Assembly (NCBI GenBank): GCA_000320545.1
Contig: ADNK01000078.1
Coordinates: 1 to 20,782, forward strand
Direction: 5' to 3'
Length of the DNA: 20,782 nt
Origin: Bigelowiella natans CCMP2755
Taxonomy: Eukaryota > Cercozoa > Chlorarachniophyceae
Of this stretch, positions 11,002 through 20,394 are shown piece after piece (position 1 is the first letter of the stretch; each line of letters starts with the position of its first letter). The translations under genes were made by a program, and so were the position numbers. The notes under the pieces were generated by a model. The model was given only the letters and a program-made list of their open reading frames with translations. It did not search any database and had not been told where the DNA came from.

Positions 11002-12509
11002 GATTGTGCCGCTCGTAGGCTTTCCCGGTGTAGTAAATAAAACCACGCCTGGCAAGCCGTGGCTCCAAACGGTAGTAAGTAGCACATCCAGATAACAGAT
11101 GCTGGCAGCAATACAATAAAAATCATATTTCCAAGGGGGAAAACTATAGCTACATTGAGAACATCGACGTTTCTGTCGCACTGCAGGGCTCGATGACAAG
11201 AATTATCGTTGTTTGGGCTGTGAAATCTCCTACCTAATTCCATTAAAACCGCGAGCTGCATATTGGCTACTTATTTAACGTCGTCGGTCGCTCATCGTCG
11301 CTACTACCTATACCCATCATCACACAAGAGGCCTGCTTATGCACGCCAACATCACCATTCAGCATCCTTTTTCTTGATATGATGATATCGGCAGATGATC
11401 TATTAATTTTTTCCTTCTCACCTTTCTTCTCATCCACACCTCAAAGACCTGGAAGACGACGTATTTGCACACGAATGGGGCGTTTAAGGAGCGACTGCCG
11501 TGGTTGGAACAACGGCTGTGGGAGGCCGTTCGGAGTGTGGATCGGTCCGCTAATTGGGATTTGCTGCCGCAACATGGCGCTCACGGTCTTACATTTCGCA
11601 CAGCGGAATTTCACGAGTATTGGCCCGGGGGGCAGCTCTCACAGGTAGGGGCCTCGAACGAAGGCCATGCATTGTGCCAACTGATAGATAGTGTCTTGGG
11701 GCTAGGGACCTCGCGTGACGTACATGCCGAACGTGTGGGAGTGCCAATGTGGGAGAGTTCAGTTTATGAGGACGTAGGCTGCGAGGACGTTTACTCTGCA
11801 CACCCCTGAGAATACACATATATATAACCTGTGTCCCATCAGCGGCAGCATTATGACTCCGGCTCTATTATCACGATGGATGTTATGCTGTCCGACCCAA
11901 AGTAAGTGCTGCTGCCACCATGTCGCTCAGTAGAACGTTCCGTGAACGCCGAAGCCAAAACGTCCTCCTCCATTCGAAAGGAATGGGGAGAAGACTGATC
12001 GAGCACACGACACGATATAGCGCAGATGAAACGCAACGCATTCTATGGATATGAAGCACCAAAATACTATGATAGACAGCAATAACTGCTACATCTATAC
12101 ACGCAGGGAGGACTTTCAAGGCGGAAAATTTGTCACGCCGGAGAGCGATGGCCGCATTCTACAACATGACTTTGGAAAAGGCGACGCAGCATTCTTTCTG
12201 TCTCACAAATATCACAATATTCGACCCGTCTCAGCTGGGAAGCGCATGGTAAAGCCTAGCATGTTTTTCTTTAGATTCTGTCATGTATTCAATCGGAAGA
12301 CTTGACGGCGTAAGAATTTTGTTCTTCCTCCTCTTCGAATATTTGCGTATCCTAAGGTTTTAGTCGTTGAGGTTTGGTCGGGGCCCGAGCGTGTGTGCCC
12401 CCACCGGTGCTGGTCTCGTGGAGCTTGCGACAGAAAGGCAGGTGATAACCTCAATGGGACAACAGGCGCAGTTGCTTCAGCGGCAGAGAATGGCTGGCTG
12501 CTAGGGTAG
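10184..12509 (+). CDS. 2-oxoglutarate/Fe(II)-dependent dioxygenase
   Basis: Exons: 10184-10261 (weak), 10515-10571, 10647-10739, 10795-10857, 11447-11644, 11843-11901, 12107-12248, 12357-12509. Phases agree and the model ends at TAG, giving 280 residues. The catalytic double-stranded beta-helix is clear. It has FRTAEFHEYWPGGQLS, then HYD (H166, D168) as the first two iron ligands, then EDFQGGKFV. Next comes SHKYHNIRPVSAGKR, with H219 as the third iron ligand and R229 as the expected 2-oxoglutarate-binding residue. The C-terminus VLVVEVWSGPERVCPHRCW is typical of a prolyl-hydroxylase-like subgroup found in algae. By family it should hydroxylate a substrate using O2 and 2-oxoglutarate; the substrate cannot be read from sequence. 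The part before residue 98 matches only the usual FLSEEEV lead-in, so the first exon and the start are uncertain. Exons could extend upstream to 9734. Confidence 0.85.
10954..10999. repeat. (TC)n microsatellite
   Basis: A TC repeat in the 589-nt intron (10858-11446) of the dioxygenase gene. The rest of that intron holds nothing I recognise. Confidence 0.9.
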
Positions 12510-13303
12510 CTTACAACACCACATCTACTGTTAGATACATTGCGTGTGTGTAGTTTCCGTAGTCCCTCTGCGTCATCGTATGCTGTTTGGGTTGAAAATT
12601 CCAAGCGGGTGAAAGCTCATGCTGTTGTGGATTGCTACATCGACCAAACTTCCTATGGTTCTAGATCAACTAGCAATTCAGTTCAGCAGTAGGTCGTCAG
12701 TAGGCAAATTTTCATGTTGCGCATTTTCGCAACTTTATTTGCTACCACCGACAGTAAGGGAATGAAATGTGGGGCATGGTATATGTACGACTATTACGCA
12801 GCAGCAATCCAAGCGTACTAGCTAGCTAGCTAACATTGCCAGTATATGCTAGCAGTTGAGTAGTATGCCACACCACACGCATGTACGTAGCAGCATATCC
12901 AAGCGTTTAATGTACTATCTAGCTAGCTAGCATTATGCCAGTATATGCTAGTAGAGTAGTGTGCCACACCACACGCTGATAAACTTAAATTGGCACTATG
13001 CATATAGATTATAATATTACACAGCGTGGACGAGCATATGCATGCATGCTAGCATGCTCCGCTCTATCGATCGTAGGCACGTCGCGTGCCGCAGTGTGTG
13101 TCCACGTGTGGCTATAGCACATCTTGATCATCATGCATAGCTAGCTAGCAACACGTGATGGCGATTGCTCTAATGAACGGTTCTACAGCGTTGTACGTGT
13201 AATTATTCCCGTGTTTTATCGCACGCAAATTAAACTACTACTAAGCCCGCACACATCTAGACATGCTAGCATGTACAAGTGTAGCAGGACGTCGATCGTT
13301 TCG
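12510..13303. other. Convergent spacer rich in CTAG and CATG
   Basis: This spacer lies between the 3' ends of the dioxygenase (+) and FKBP (-) genes. I find no exon in it. It has runs of overlapping TAGC units (12816-12832, 12917-12932, 13137-13150) and a CATG/GCATGC cluster at about 13034-13058. It also contains a direct duplication of about 80 bp, listed separately. It has no dinucleotide microsatellite, unlike the introns. Confidence 0.7.
12801..12976. repeat. Imperfect tandem duplication of about 80 bp
   Basis: Copy 1 spans about 12801-12880 and copy 2 about 12891-12976. Both run from a shared ATCCAAGCG, through a TAGCTAGCTAGC core and CCAGTATATGCTAG, to CCACACCACACGC. They differ by small insertions and substitutions. 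Confidence 0.85.
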
Positions 13304-13923
13304 CTAATTGATTTTAAGCAGTTCGACTTCAAAAACCTACACAAATATGTTCCACTCATTTTGAGAATTCAGAAACGAAGAAAGCACGCGTACCAGATCT
13401 GCGTCGGGGGGGATTACATTTCCAGCGCCGTATTTCCCATAGCCGAAATCGGACGTAATGTCCAATGTTGCCTGCGCAATACCGTGATATCCTCAAAATC
13501 CAGATGTTGAAGCAACGAATGCGTGCGTAGCAAGTCTACCTTCTCGCCGAGAGACATCTGCGCAACCCCCTCATCCCAGCCCTTAATCACCTGTCCAACG
13601 CCGATTGTCTAGTGGCGGAAAATAAAAATTCAGCCAAGGAATAACCAATTTTTTGTGGGAGAACATACGAAAGTAAACGGCTCATTGCGATCCACACTGC
13701 TATCGAATTTCACTCCATTCTTCAGCAATCCAGTATAATCTGCGGGAGGCATTAAAGAACAACATCTCACCAAAACGGCAGACTATGCGTGTCGCGTGTA
13801 CTTACGCATCGTCAAACTGTCGCCGGCTTTGGGGAAAGTTTTCTGGTCCCCTTCTGTGATTGTTGTCTTCGTGACCCCGCGAAGGACACGACTTGAGTGC
13901 AGTAATCGACGCAACCGGAGCAT
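13304..13923 (-). CDS. FKBP-type peptidyl-prolyl cis-trans isomerase
   Basis: Five exons on the minus strand: 13923-13806, 13739-13669, 13608-13540, 13471-13394, 13336-13304. The four introns are only 57-68 nt. Every phase matches and the product is 122 residues, close to single-domain FKBP12-type proteins. The FKBP fold is complete: HYTG (40-43), KFDSS (50-54), PFTFTIGVGQVIKGWDEG (60-77), DFGYGKYGAGNVIPPDADL (94-112) and VFEVELL (113-119). The usual pocket residues Tyr41, Phe51, Asp52, Val70, Ile71, Trp74 and the C-terminal Phe114 are present. The first 16 residues (MLRLRRLLHSSRVLRG) are basic, amphipathic and without acid, so mitochondrial import is a fair inference. The enzyme should isomerise X-Pro bonds during folding. 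The gene diverges from the macro-domain gene, with 240 bp between starts. Confidence 0.95.
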
Positions 13924-14163
13924 TTGTAGGAGAGGGGGGGGTCAGTCTGGAATCTGGAAGAAATCCTGAAATCCCGAGAAATCTGGCAGGTTATTTATCC
14001 CTTATTCGACTGCGTCATGGACTAAATATTGACGCAGATTAAGAATCCCATTCCATTTCCCTGAACTTATCACAAATCAAAAAGTTGAAAATAAACAGAT
14101 GTCGCCGGGGCATAATTCGCCTGTATTTCAGAAATCGTCGCTCTCTGCAGAATTCTCCTGCCA
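13924..14163. promoter_or_regulatory. Presumed bidirectional promoter region
   Basis: The 240 bp between the FKBP start (-) and the macro-domain start (+) must hold both upstream regions, unless 5' non-coding exons exist. No TATA box or other motif stands out. The call is from gene arrangement alone. Confidence 0.4.
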
Positions 14164-15643
14164 ATGATGCACGCTCGAAGGACCACTGAGGAGGCTCCTT
14201 CCTCTTCCATGAAAGCTCTATCAATCGCCACGTCTAAAGTGAAAGGGGGGAATAAGGTGGTGGTGTACGTAACTTGCCTTCTCGTTCCGAGAACGCTGAT
14301 CTGCCACCACCACAGGTCATTCGCCAGGCCGTTGTGAATGGGGTAAGGATAGAACTCGAGAGCGGAGACATTGTAGACTGTCAGGCCGAGGCGCTCGTCA
14401 ACGCTGCCAACTCTCTCAGTTTCACTAGGATGGATTGCGGGGTTCGGACTGACCTATTTCCCCATCATCATCGCGTTAGCACCCACCAGAACTCATGATT
14501 GCAGGTATCTGGTGCGCTTCGAAACGCGTGCCTTGCGAGTCCGAACGCGAGCGGCTCTTCTGGGAGAACCAGTGGCAAAAGCAATGGTATGAAGCGCGAG
14601 AAGCCAATCGGCAATCCGAAGAGAAGGCCGAGTGTGAAGGCTAAATATGACCCATCGAAGACCATCGATCCTGGCAGCAGCGACGGTGTAGTCGTCGGAG
14701 CTGTAAAAACATACTGGGCTGACGATGGCAAAGAACATCAGAATCGGAAGCTTCCCGAAACGCAGGCAGGAGTACAAGCTGCCGCTGGAATCCTATTGGC
14801 AAGAGGTGGGTGCGTGCAATAAATCTGCGCGTCGTTTTTGCAAAATACGATGTCGAGAATAAAACCTCCCATCTCAACTATTTGGCCCCCCCTCCCCCCC
14901 CCCCCCGCCGCAAGCGTCATCAGGGGTGAGGGATATCATCCACGCCGTCGGTCCTATTTGGATGGATTATCCTGTGGAAGAGAAGACTTTCAAGCTAGTG
15001 ACGCCGCGAATCAAGCGCACTGTTCGACGTGCACTTCGATGTGCTGTGAAAATGCGTGTAAAGAGCGTTGCTCTGCCAGCAATAAGCGGAGGCATCTTTA
15101 CCCATTGGAAGGCGAATTCGAACATAAAGGAGAGGGAACAAATGGCTGCGAGGTTGTAACATCGATAGAACCGCCACTTTTAGGAGACAACACATCGTGA
15201 ATACTGTGTTTTGATTTTGATGATATTTTTTGGGTAGATATTGAATATTTATTCATCTATAAATCCTCCTCCTCCTCCCCTTCCTCCTCCTTTTCCTCCT
15301 CCTCATCGTTGTTCATCATGATGTTGATATGAATCGAATCTCCCTCGTGCTTCCTAAATGTCGCATCAGAACGGCTGTTGTGAAAGCAGCGTTCGAGTTC
15401 GCAGCGAATCAGGCAAGAACTACTGAGCAGCAGGACTGCGGAAAGATTGAGCGGATTTTGCTCGTGGATTTGCCAAAGAAGAGGAAGGGTAGCATCCACT
15501 TGTTTACAAAGGCATTTGACTCTATTGCCCAACAGCAAGGGTTGGATAAAAGCGCAATAACGCATGAGGATGGAGGCTCAGAAGGGAGGATGGGAAAAGT
15601 CAAGGACCAGAAGACTGGACAAATGCAGATTGCAAGGATTTGA
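14164..15643 (+). CDS. Macro-domain (ADP-ribose-binding) protein
   Basis: Exons: 14164-14256, 14316-14441, 14505-14805, 14924-15152, 15370-15643. The sum is 1023 nt and the protein 340 residues, with all phases consistent. Macro-domain landmarks appear in order: ELESGDIVDCQAEALVNAANS (44-64), GVSGALRNAC (73-82), a TQAG...GILLARG strand region, VRDIIHAVGP (175-184) and VALPAISGGIF (222-232), the second ligand loop. By family the protein binds or hydrolyses ADP-ribose derivatives. Two things are unusual: the glycine-rich first loop is changed to RMDCGVSG, and about 76 basic, Ser/Gly-rich residues separate NAC from TQAG, where about 30 is usual. The segment after the macro domain (IERILLVDLPKKRKGSIHLF) has no family I know. 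ATG 14164 is followed at once by a second ATG. The intron 14806-14923 holds a poly-C run. Confidence 0.88.
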
Positions 15644-16609
15644 AATCTGATTTATATTAATGGACTCTACCTGCCTGCTGCCTTCATGCATATGTGATCA
15701 TGTATGTCTCATAATGAAATCGAATAATAAATGAAAACAAAACGACCATGCTTCTAGCTTAGCTTTCTACGTGCCATGCTGTCACATGCAAGATGCATGC
15801 AGTGCGCGCAGACAGTGGTGTCATTAGTCCATGCCTCCTAGATTGAATTCCTGCGCTACCATGCTAGCCGGATGCACCAGGCGCACGAACTCGCACACGT
15901 GCTCACGCATGTGTGCCCTCTAGCCATGCTCACACATGCAAGTGCGTTTCTGTTTGTTTGTGCTCGTGCGTCAGCAATGCCACTGCTGCGTCAGACCCCA
16001 CATCACAGGTCTAGCGCACGCATGCACGTGGGCATTCAACATGATTATCAACAGCGCTAGCTAGAGTGCAGCACACTGGCACGCAGTTCACCAACATCAA
16101 GATGTTTGCCACTCGTGTCATGCAAGAGGCATCCATGCTAGCATAGCAACAGATGCCATGTGCACACACCATCATGCCAGCATGCTGACATCGTTGAAAC
16201 AAGTGGCCACTTTTGCCATATTGGACAAGGATGTCTGATCTGCGCGTGGTGTTAGTTTGTGCAATTTCAACTCGCAACAATCACGCACACACAGGTGCCA
16301 TCAATTCCTCAACAAATCTGATTAGATTTACTTCATTGCTTGTGCTGGCAGGGATCTTTCATGATGACTTCCAGATGTGCTTCATGCATGCACTGAGTTC
16401 TATTCAAAGGTCATCATATGAGGACGCATCCGTGTGTAATGGGCAACAAAATCTCCTTCCGGGATCTCCTCTGCGCCAGGATCACAAGAATCCTTGATGT
16501 AAACCCTATCCGCATGGTAGTTGTAGGCATGAAATTGTGTAAGGTTTTATAGACATTGGTTCAACTGATTGAATGAGCTTGGTAATTTACAATCATACGA
16601 AAAACCATG
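15644..16609. other. Convergent spacer rich in CTAG and CATG
   Basis: This spacer lies between the 3' ends of the macro-domain gene (+) and the AIG2-like gene (-). I find no exon chain. It shows CATGCTAGC (about 15860 and 16136), GCTAGCTAG (16056-16064), many CATG, GCATGC and TGCA sites, and no microsatellite. AATAAA-like words occur just after the macro-domain stop (about 15724-15731) and could serve as a polyadenylation signal. Confidence 0.7.
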
Positions 16610-17280
16610 TCACAACCATGTTTGAACGGGCTCGCCCTTCGCGCTGCTAACGTTTTCATAAGCCTCGTCGTCTGTGACCACTTCGACTTTTACTCGTTTG
16701 TAGCCGTGCTCGGATGTCTGATCTTCAAAATTCACGCCTTCCACCTCATCTGCAAAGCTCAATTTCTCGGGCATCAGGCTTTCCTGAAAAAGGATAGGAG
16801 GGCATTTTCGGTGGTGGAAGTTAGAAAGACAGGGAACGAAGCAATTGTGTGATAAAACGTGAGAACAAACCGGAAACTCTACTAATGTCCCCCGTATAGC
16901 CCCTCCCTTTCTTGGCACAGCATGCGGATAGCGATTGGGACTCTGATCAAACAAATTGACGATGTCAATAAAGCCATTTCGAATGCGTCCTCCTCGAACG
17001 ATATGATGTCATTACAATGTAGAGGGTGTGGTCGGCGAGCCGGCTACGGCGACACGAGGAGGCTGATTTCAACTGTAGAAAGTTGCGCAGCGCGAAAACA
17101 ATGAGCGATAAGCAGAGGGATCAGGGATGATGGATCGGCTCAATGGTCACATTTAGCAGTCTCTCTTACGAATTCCTTGGTCCAGCTTTGTCCTGATATG
17201 TCGTCGGGACGAAGGGTTCCGTACACGAAGAAAGAGCTACATGTGGGAAAAGCCGAGACGTCTATAAAGATCGGTTGCAT
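16610..17280 (-). CDS. Gamma-glutamylcyclotransferase / AIG2-like protein
   Basis: Minus-strand exons: 17280-17170, 17072-17048, 16992-16871, 16783-16610. The sum is 432 nt, giving 143 residues and ending in TGA. FFVYGTLRPDD (residues 17-27) is the signature first strand and turn of the GGCT/AIG2 fold. Later come YPHAVPRKGGAIRGTLVEFP and KLSFADEVEGV, whose E101 matches the catalytic Glu of the DE-EG motif. The terminal strands YKRVKVEV and GEPVQTWL also fit. Members cleave gamma-glutamyl amines or dipeptides to 5-oxoproline, although many family proteins have no proven activity. The middle is least certain: the 25-nt exon and the 55-nt intron after it were chosen because they alone restore the frame, and an acceptor at 16989 is also possible. 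The start codon lies 21 bp from the start of the divergent signal-peptide exon. Confidence 0.8.
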
Positions 17281-17301
17281 GCGAACAATTCTAATGAGGG
17301 C

Positions 17302-17973
17302 ATGTCGAAGCACCTGATGCTGTTTGTGCTCATGGCTCTACTTGCCGCCGCCGGCGCTCGCCCGAGCACGCTCCGGAGCCTCCGAAGCGGTCGGGCAGTC
17401 ATCGGTGTGCGGTAATGTGTGTGGCACGATTTCGGAAAGAATGTTCAGCCGGAAACATCTGGAACAATCGAAGAATTATTGAACGAAAGTTAGAACTTTT
17501 TACACACCGTGTATACCCTGGAAATTGTTATGACTGATTCGGGGTGAAATGTTGTCATATCGCCAGGGGCGCCTTCGTGATGTAAAAGGAAAAACGTGAT
17601 ATGATTACGAAGAAGTATCGGTATATTTCGATCTACAACCTCCCCACACCGGCCCGCGATGGCTGCCCTGATGCCCTGTGGCCGAAGGCATCGTAGCAAT
17701 GACATGGCCAGCCCCCCCCGCATTCGGCCTGCACAGCTTTTATTCGCTCCTGTGGTTATTCTATTGGTCGTCTTCATCATGGAGTACGGTTCTAATTTGG
17801 AGCAGAGGCGCGGGTGGGGGGGGCTGAGCATGTCGAGTGCAGTAGGGTACTATTTACCTCGAGGGGGGGTCTTTCATGGAACCGTAGCTCCAGTATCTTC
17901 TTGCAGACGACGCGGAGAATATTCAAGAGTTGGACATGGATGGCAACAAAGACGGTAGGTTCGATCGCACTGA
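17302..17973 (+). CDS. Signal/transit-like leader exon and EF-hand exon
   Basis: Exon 1 starts at ATG 17302 with MSKHLMLFVLMALLAAAG, a textbook signal peptide. It is followed by ARPSTLRSLRSGRAV, rich in Arg and Ser and free of acid, like a plastid transit peptide behind a signal peptide. It can end at 17404 (phase 1) or 17411 (phase 2). Exon 17907-17973 reads ENIQELDMDGNKDGRFDRTE. It contains a perfect 12-residue calcium loop from D to E, with D, N and D at loop positions 1, 3 and 5, Gly at 6, Phe at 8 and Glu at 12. Joined in phase, exon 17907-17973 runs into the Mfd exon if the acceptor at 18068 is used. These may be the 5' exons of Mfd, or a separate small gene. An alternative first exon is 17659-17788, which encodes a hydrophobic anchor (LLFAPVVILLVVFIM) and also ends in phase 1. 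Confidence 0.45.
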
Positions 17974-18056
17974 GTGGAGGGGAAGGGGGGGGGGGAGCTT
18001 AAGGGAAGCATATTGATCAACTTCGTCATTATCACTGCCACCCTTATTTTCGCACC

Positions 18057-18709
18057 ATGCTCGTCAGAAGGAGCTTTCCCGGCAATACGGCTGCAGTCAC
18101 TGCAGTTTCAGAAGAATCTGAAATGCAAAGGAAGCCTCGATCTCGGAGAAGGAAGAAGGTTGGCGAGCAAGCTGGTGCGACAGGCAGCGCAAACGCTGTG
18201 CGCCGGCGCCGTCGGAGGAAAGCTCCAGTAGATTATGACAACGACGATGAGGAGTCGTCCTCCGGGCACATAGCCGCTAGGGCGAAGTGGGCTGAGGAAG
18301 AAGAGGAGGAGGAAGTGGAGGAGGGCACACTTATGGTTCATCGCCGATACGGGTTCTGCCGTGTTTTGAGAGTGGAAGAGTCGAGTGGTAATATCATCCT
18401 GCAGTTTACTGACGGAAAGCTCTTGGTGACTCCTGATAAGCTGAAAGGCCCAGGCGCCTCGTCTTCGTCTTCGGCAGCCTCCCCCGCTCCCATCTCCGGT
18501 CCCCTAGTTACACGATATAAGCAAATCGGCGGTTCCGCGGCATCGAAGGACCCCGAGTTGTCGAGTCTGCGCAGCACGTAGGAAACGATATTTGAAACCA
18601 TTACTAGTGTTTGGAGAGGAGGGGGGGGAGGGGGGTGGCCATTAAAGTCATCATTATCGTCGTCGTCATCATCATCATCATCATCATCATCACGGATATG
18701 CTCCCCCCC

Positions 18710-18748
<39 letters not shown>

Positions 18749-18897
18749 ATATAAATGGGACCGGAAGAAGCAGCGCGTTGAAAGCTCGACTTTGAAGTTG
18801 GCAAACGACCTTATGGAGCTCTACGACGAACGACAGAAAAAGACAAGAACACCTTCTCCTCCCGATGACGAAAGGTCGGAATGCATATCTTTGTGAG

Positions 18898-18940
<43 letters not shown>

Positions 18941-19614
18941 TTCTTTCGTTCTTTCTTCCCTCCTTAAAGCGGGGCATCTTTCTCTTCACTTTCTGGGCTC
19001 TCGCTGCTAAATTATCCTCGTTCCTACATCGACGACGACCAGAAATCAGCAGCAGGATATGTGCATTGTTTCCAAGGTACCGACGATTTGAGGAGAACTT
19101 CCAATTCGAAGCGACGCCAGATCAGCTCAAATGCTTTAACGACGTACGCGAAGACATGTGCCAATCTCTGCAGCCTATGGATCGCCTCATATGCGGGGAT
19201 GTAGGGTAGTAAGCTGTGCAGGGAGGCGGGGGAGTGGGGGGGGGGGGGCACATCTCTCTTTTGCATATTTTCAAAAGTTACAAAAACGAACACTTGCCGA
19301 TGGAGCGAGTCATACAGCCGCCCGAAAGCTTCGGATAAATCCACCTTAACTCTGAGAGTACGCACCGCTCCTAAGGGTCGTCAGAAGGTAGAAACAACGG
19401 TCGGCGAGATCTCGGTAACACGCATACATCACGGCTTGATAAACGTATCACACACAGGTATGGCAAGACTGAGGTTGCCATGCGGGCCATTTACCGTGCA
19501 ATCTGCAATGGGAAGCAAGCGGCGTTGCTAGTCCCCTCCACCATTCTCGCGCAGCAGCACTTCATAGCCGCTTGCAAAATAGCCGCTTGGGTGGAATGTC
19601 CAAACGCAATAGTT

Positions 19615-19658
<44 letters not shown>

Positions 19659-19963
19659 TAATACGTCCCTGTTTACTAGCCGTTTCGATTGTATGTGGAG
19701 GATGCACAGGAGGGTGATGAGGCGCCTTTCCTCGGTGATGCCGCTCCGAGATCGAAGCTGCTTTTGAAGCAAACTCGATTTCGAGCTTTCAGTGCGCAGC
19801 CGACCTTTTCTCTCTGCCCCTCCTCCTGGGATCTCTGCAGGCTCCATTTCACTGTTTTTTTTTCAACTTTTCCCTCTTGTTTGTTGTTGTCCTTCTTTTT
19901 CTTCGCAATCTAGGTGCTCTTCGTTGTGCCTCGGAAGAAGAATATTGAGCGCGTGGTATTGAC

Positions 19964-20003
<40 letters not shown>

Positions 20004-20357
20004 CGCATTAGAGAAGAATAAACACGTCTTGTCAGTAAATCTACTCGTATATTGTACGAATTTGATCTATTAACTAGTACAGTTGCACATATGTGTTTGT
20101 GCGCGTGAGTGTGCTATCATTAAAAATGCAAAATATGCCAACTAAAAACGTTAGCAAATGCGGAAAGTGTGCACCTGCACGAATTGCCTCCCCACCCCCC
20201 TTGCATCATCTTCGGCATATCCTCTAAGGTTGAGAGTATAGAGAAGATGGTCCCTGGCATTCGAGTCACAACAGCCTACGGGGGACTTACAGCGATTGAC
20301 GAAAATATGAATCGATTTGCAAAGCGGTCGGAACGGTTTTAAGAAATGTGCATGGAC

Positions 20358-20394
<37 letters not shown>

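Noticed and set aside
12800-12980. Repeat block considered as a CRISPR array or telomere-like satellite
   Set aside because: There are only two imperfect copies, no regular spacers, and the genome is clearly eukaryotic.
13211-13510. Plus-strand ORF of 99 codons
   Set aside because: It lies antisense to the last FKBP exons, whose protein match is unmistakable.
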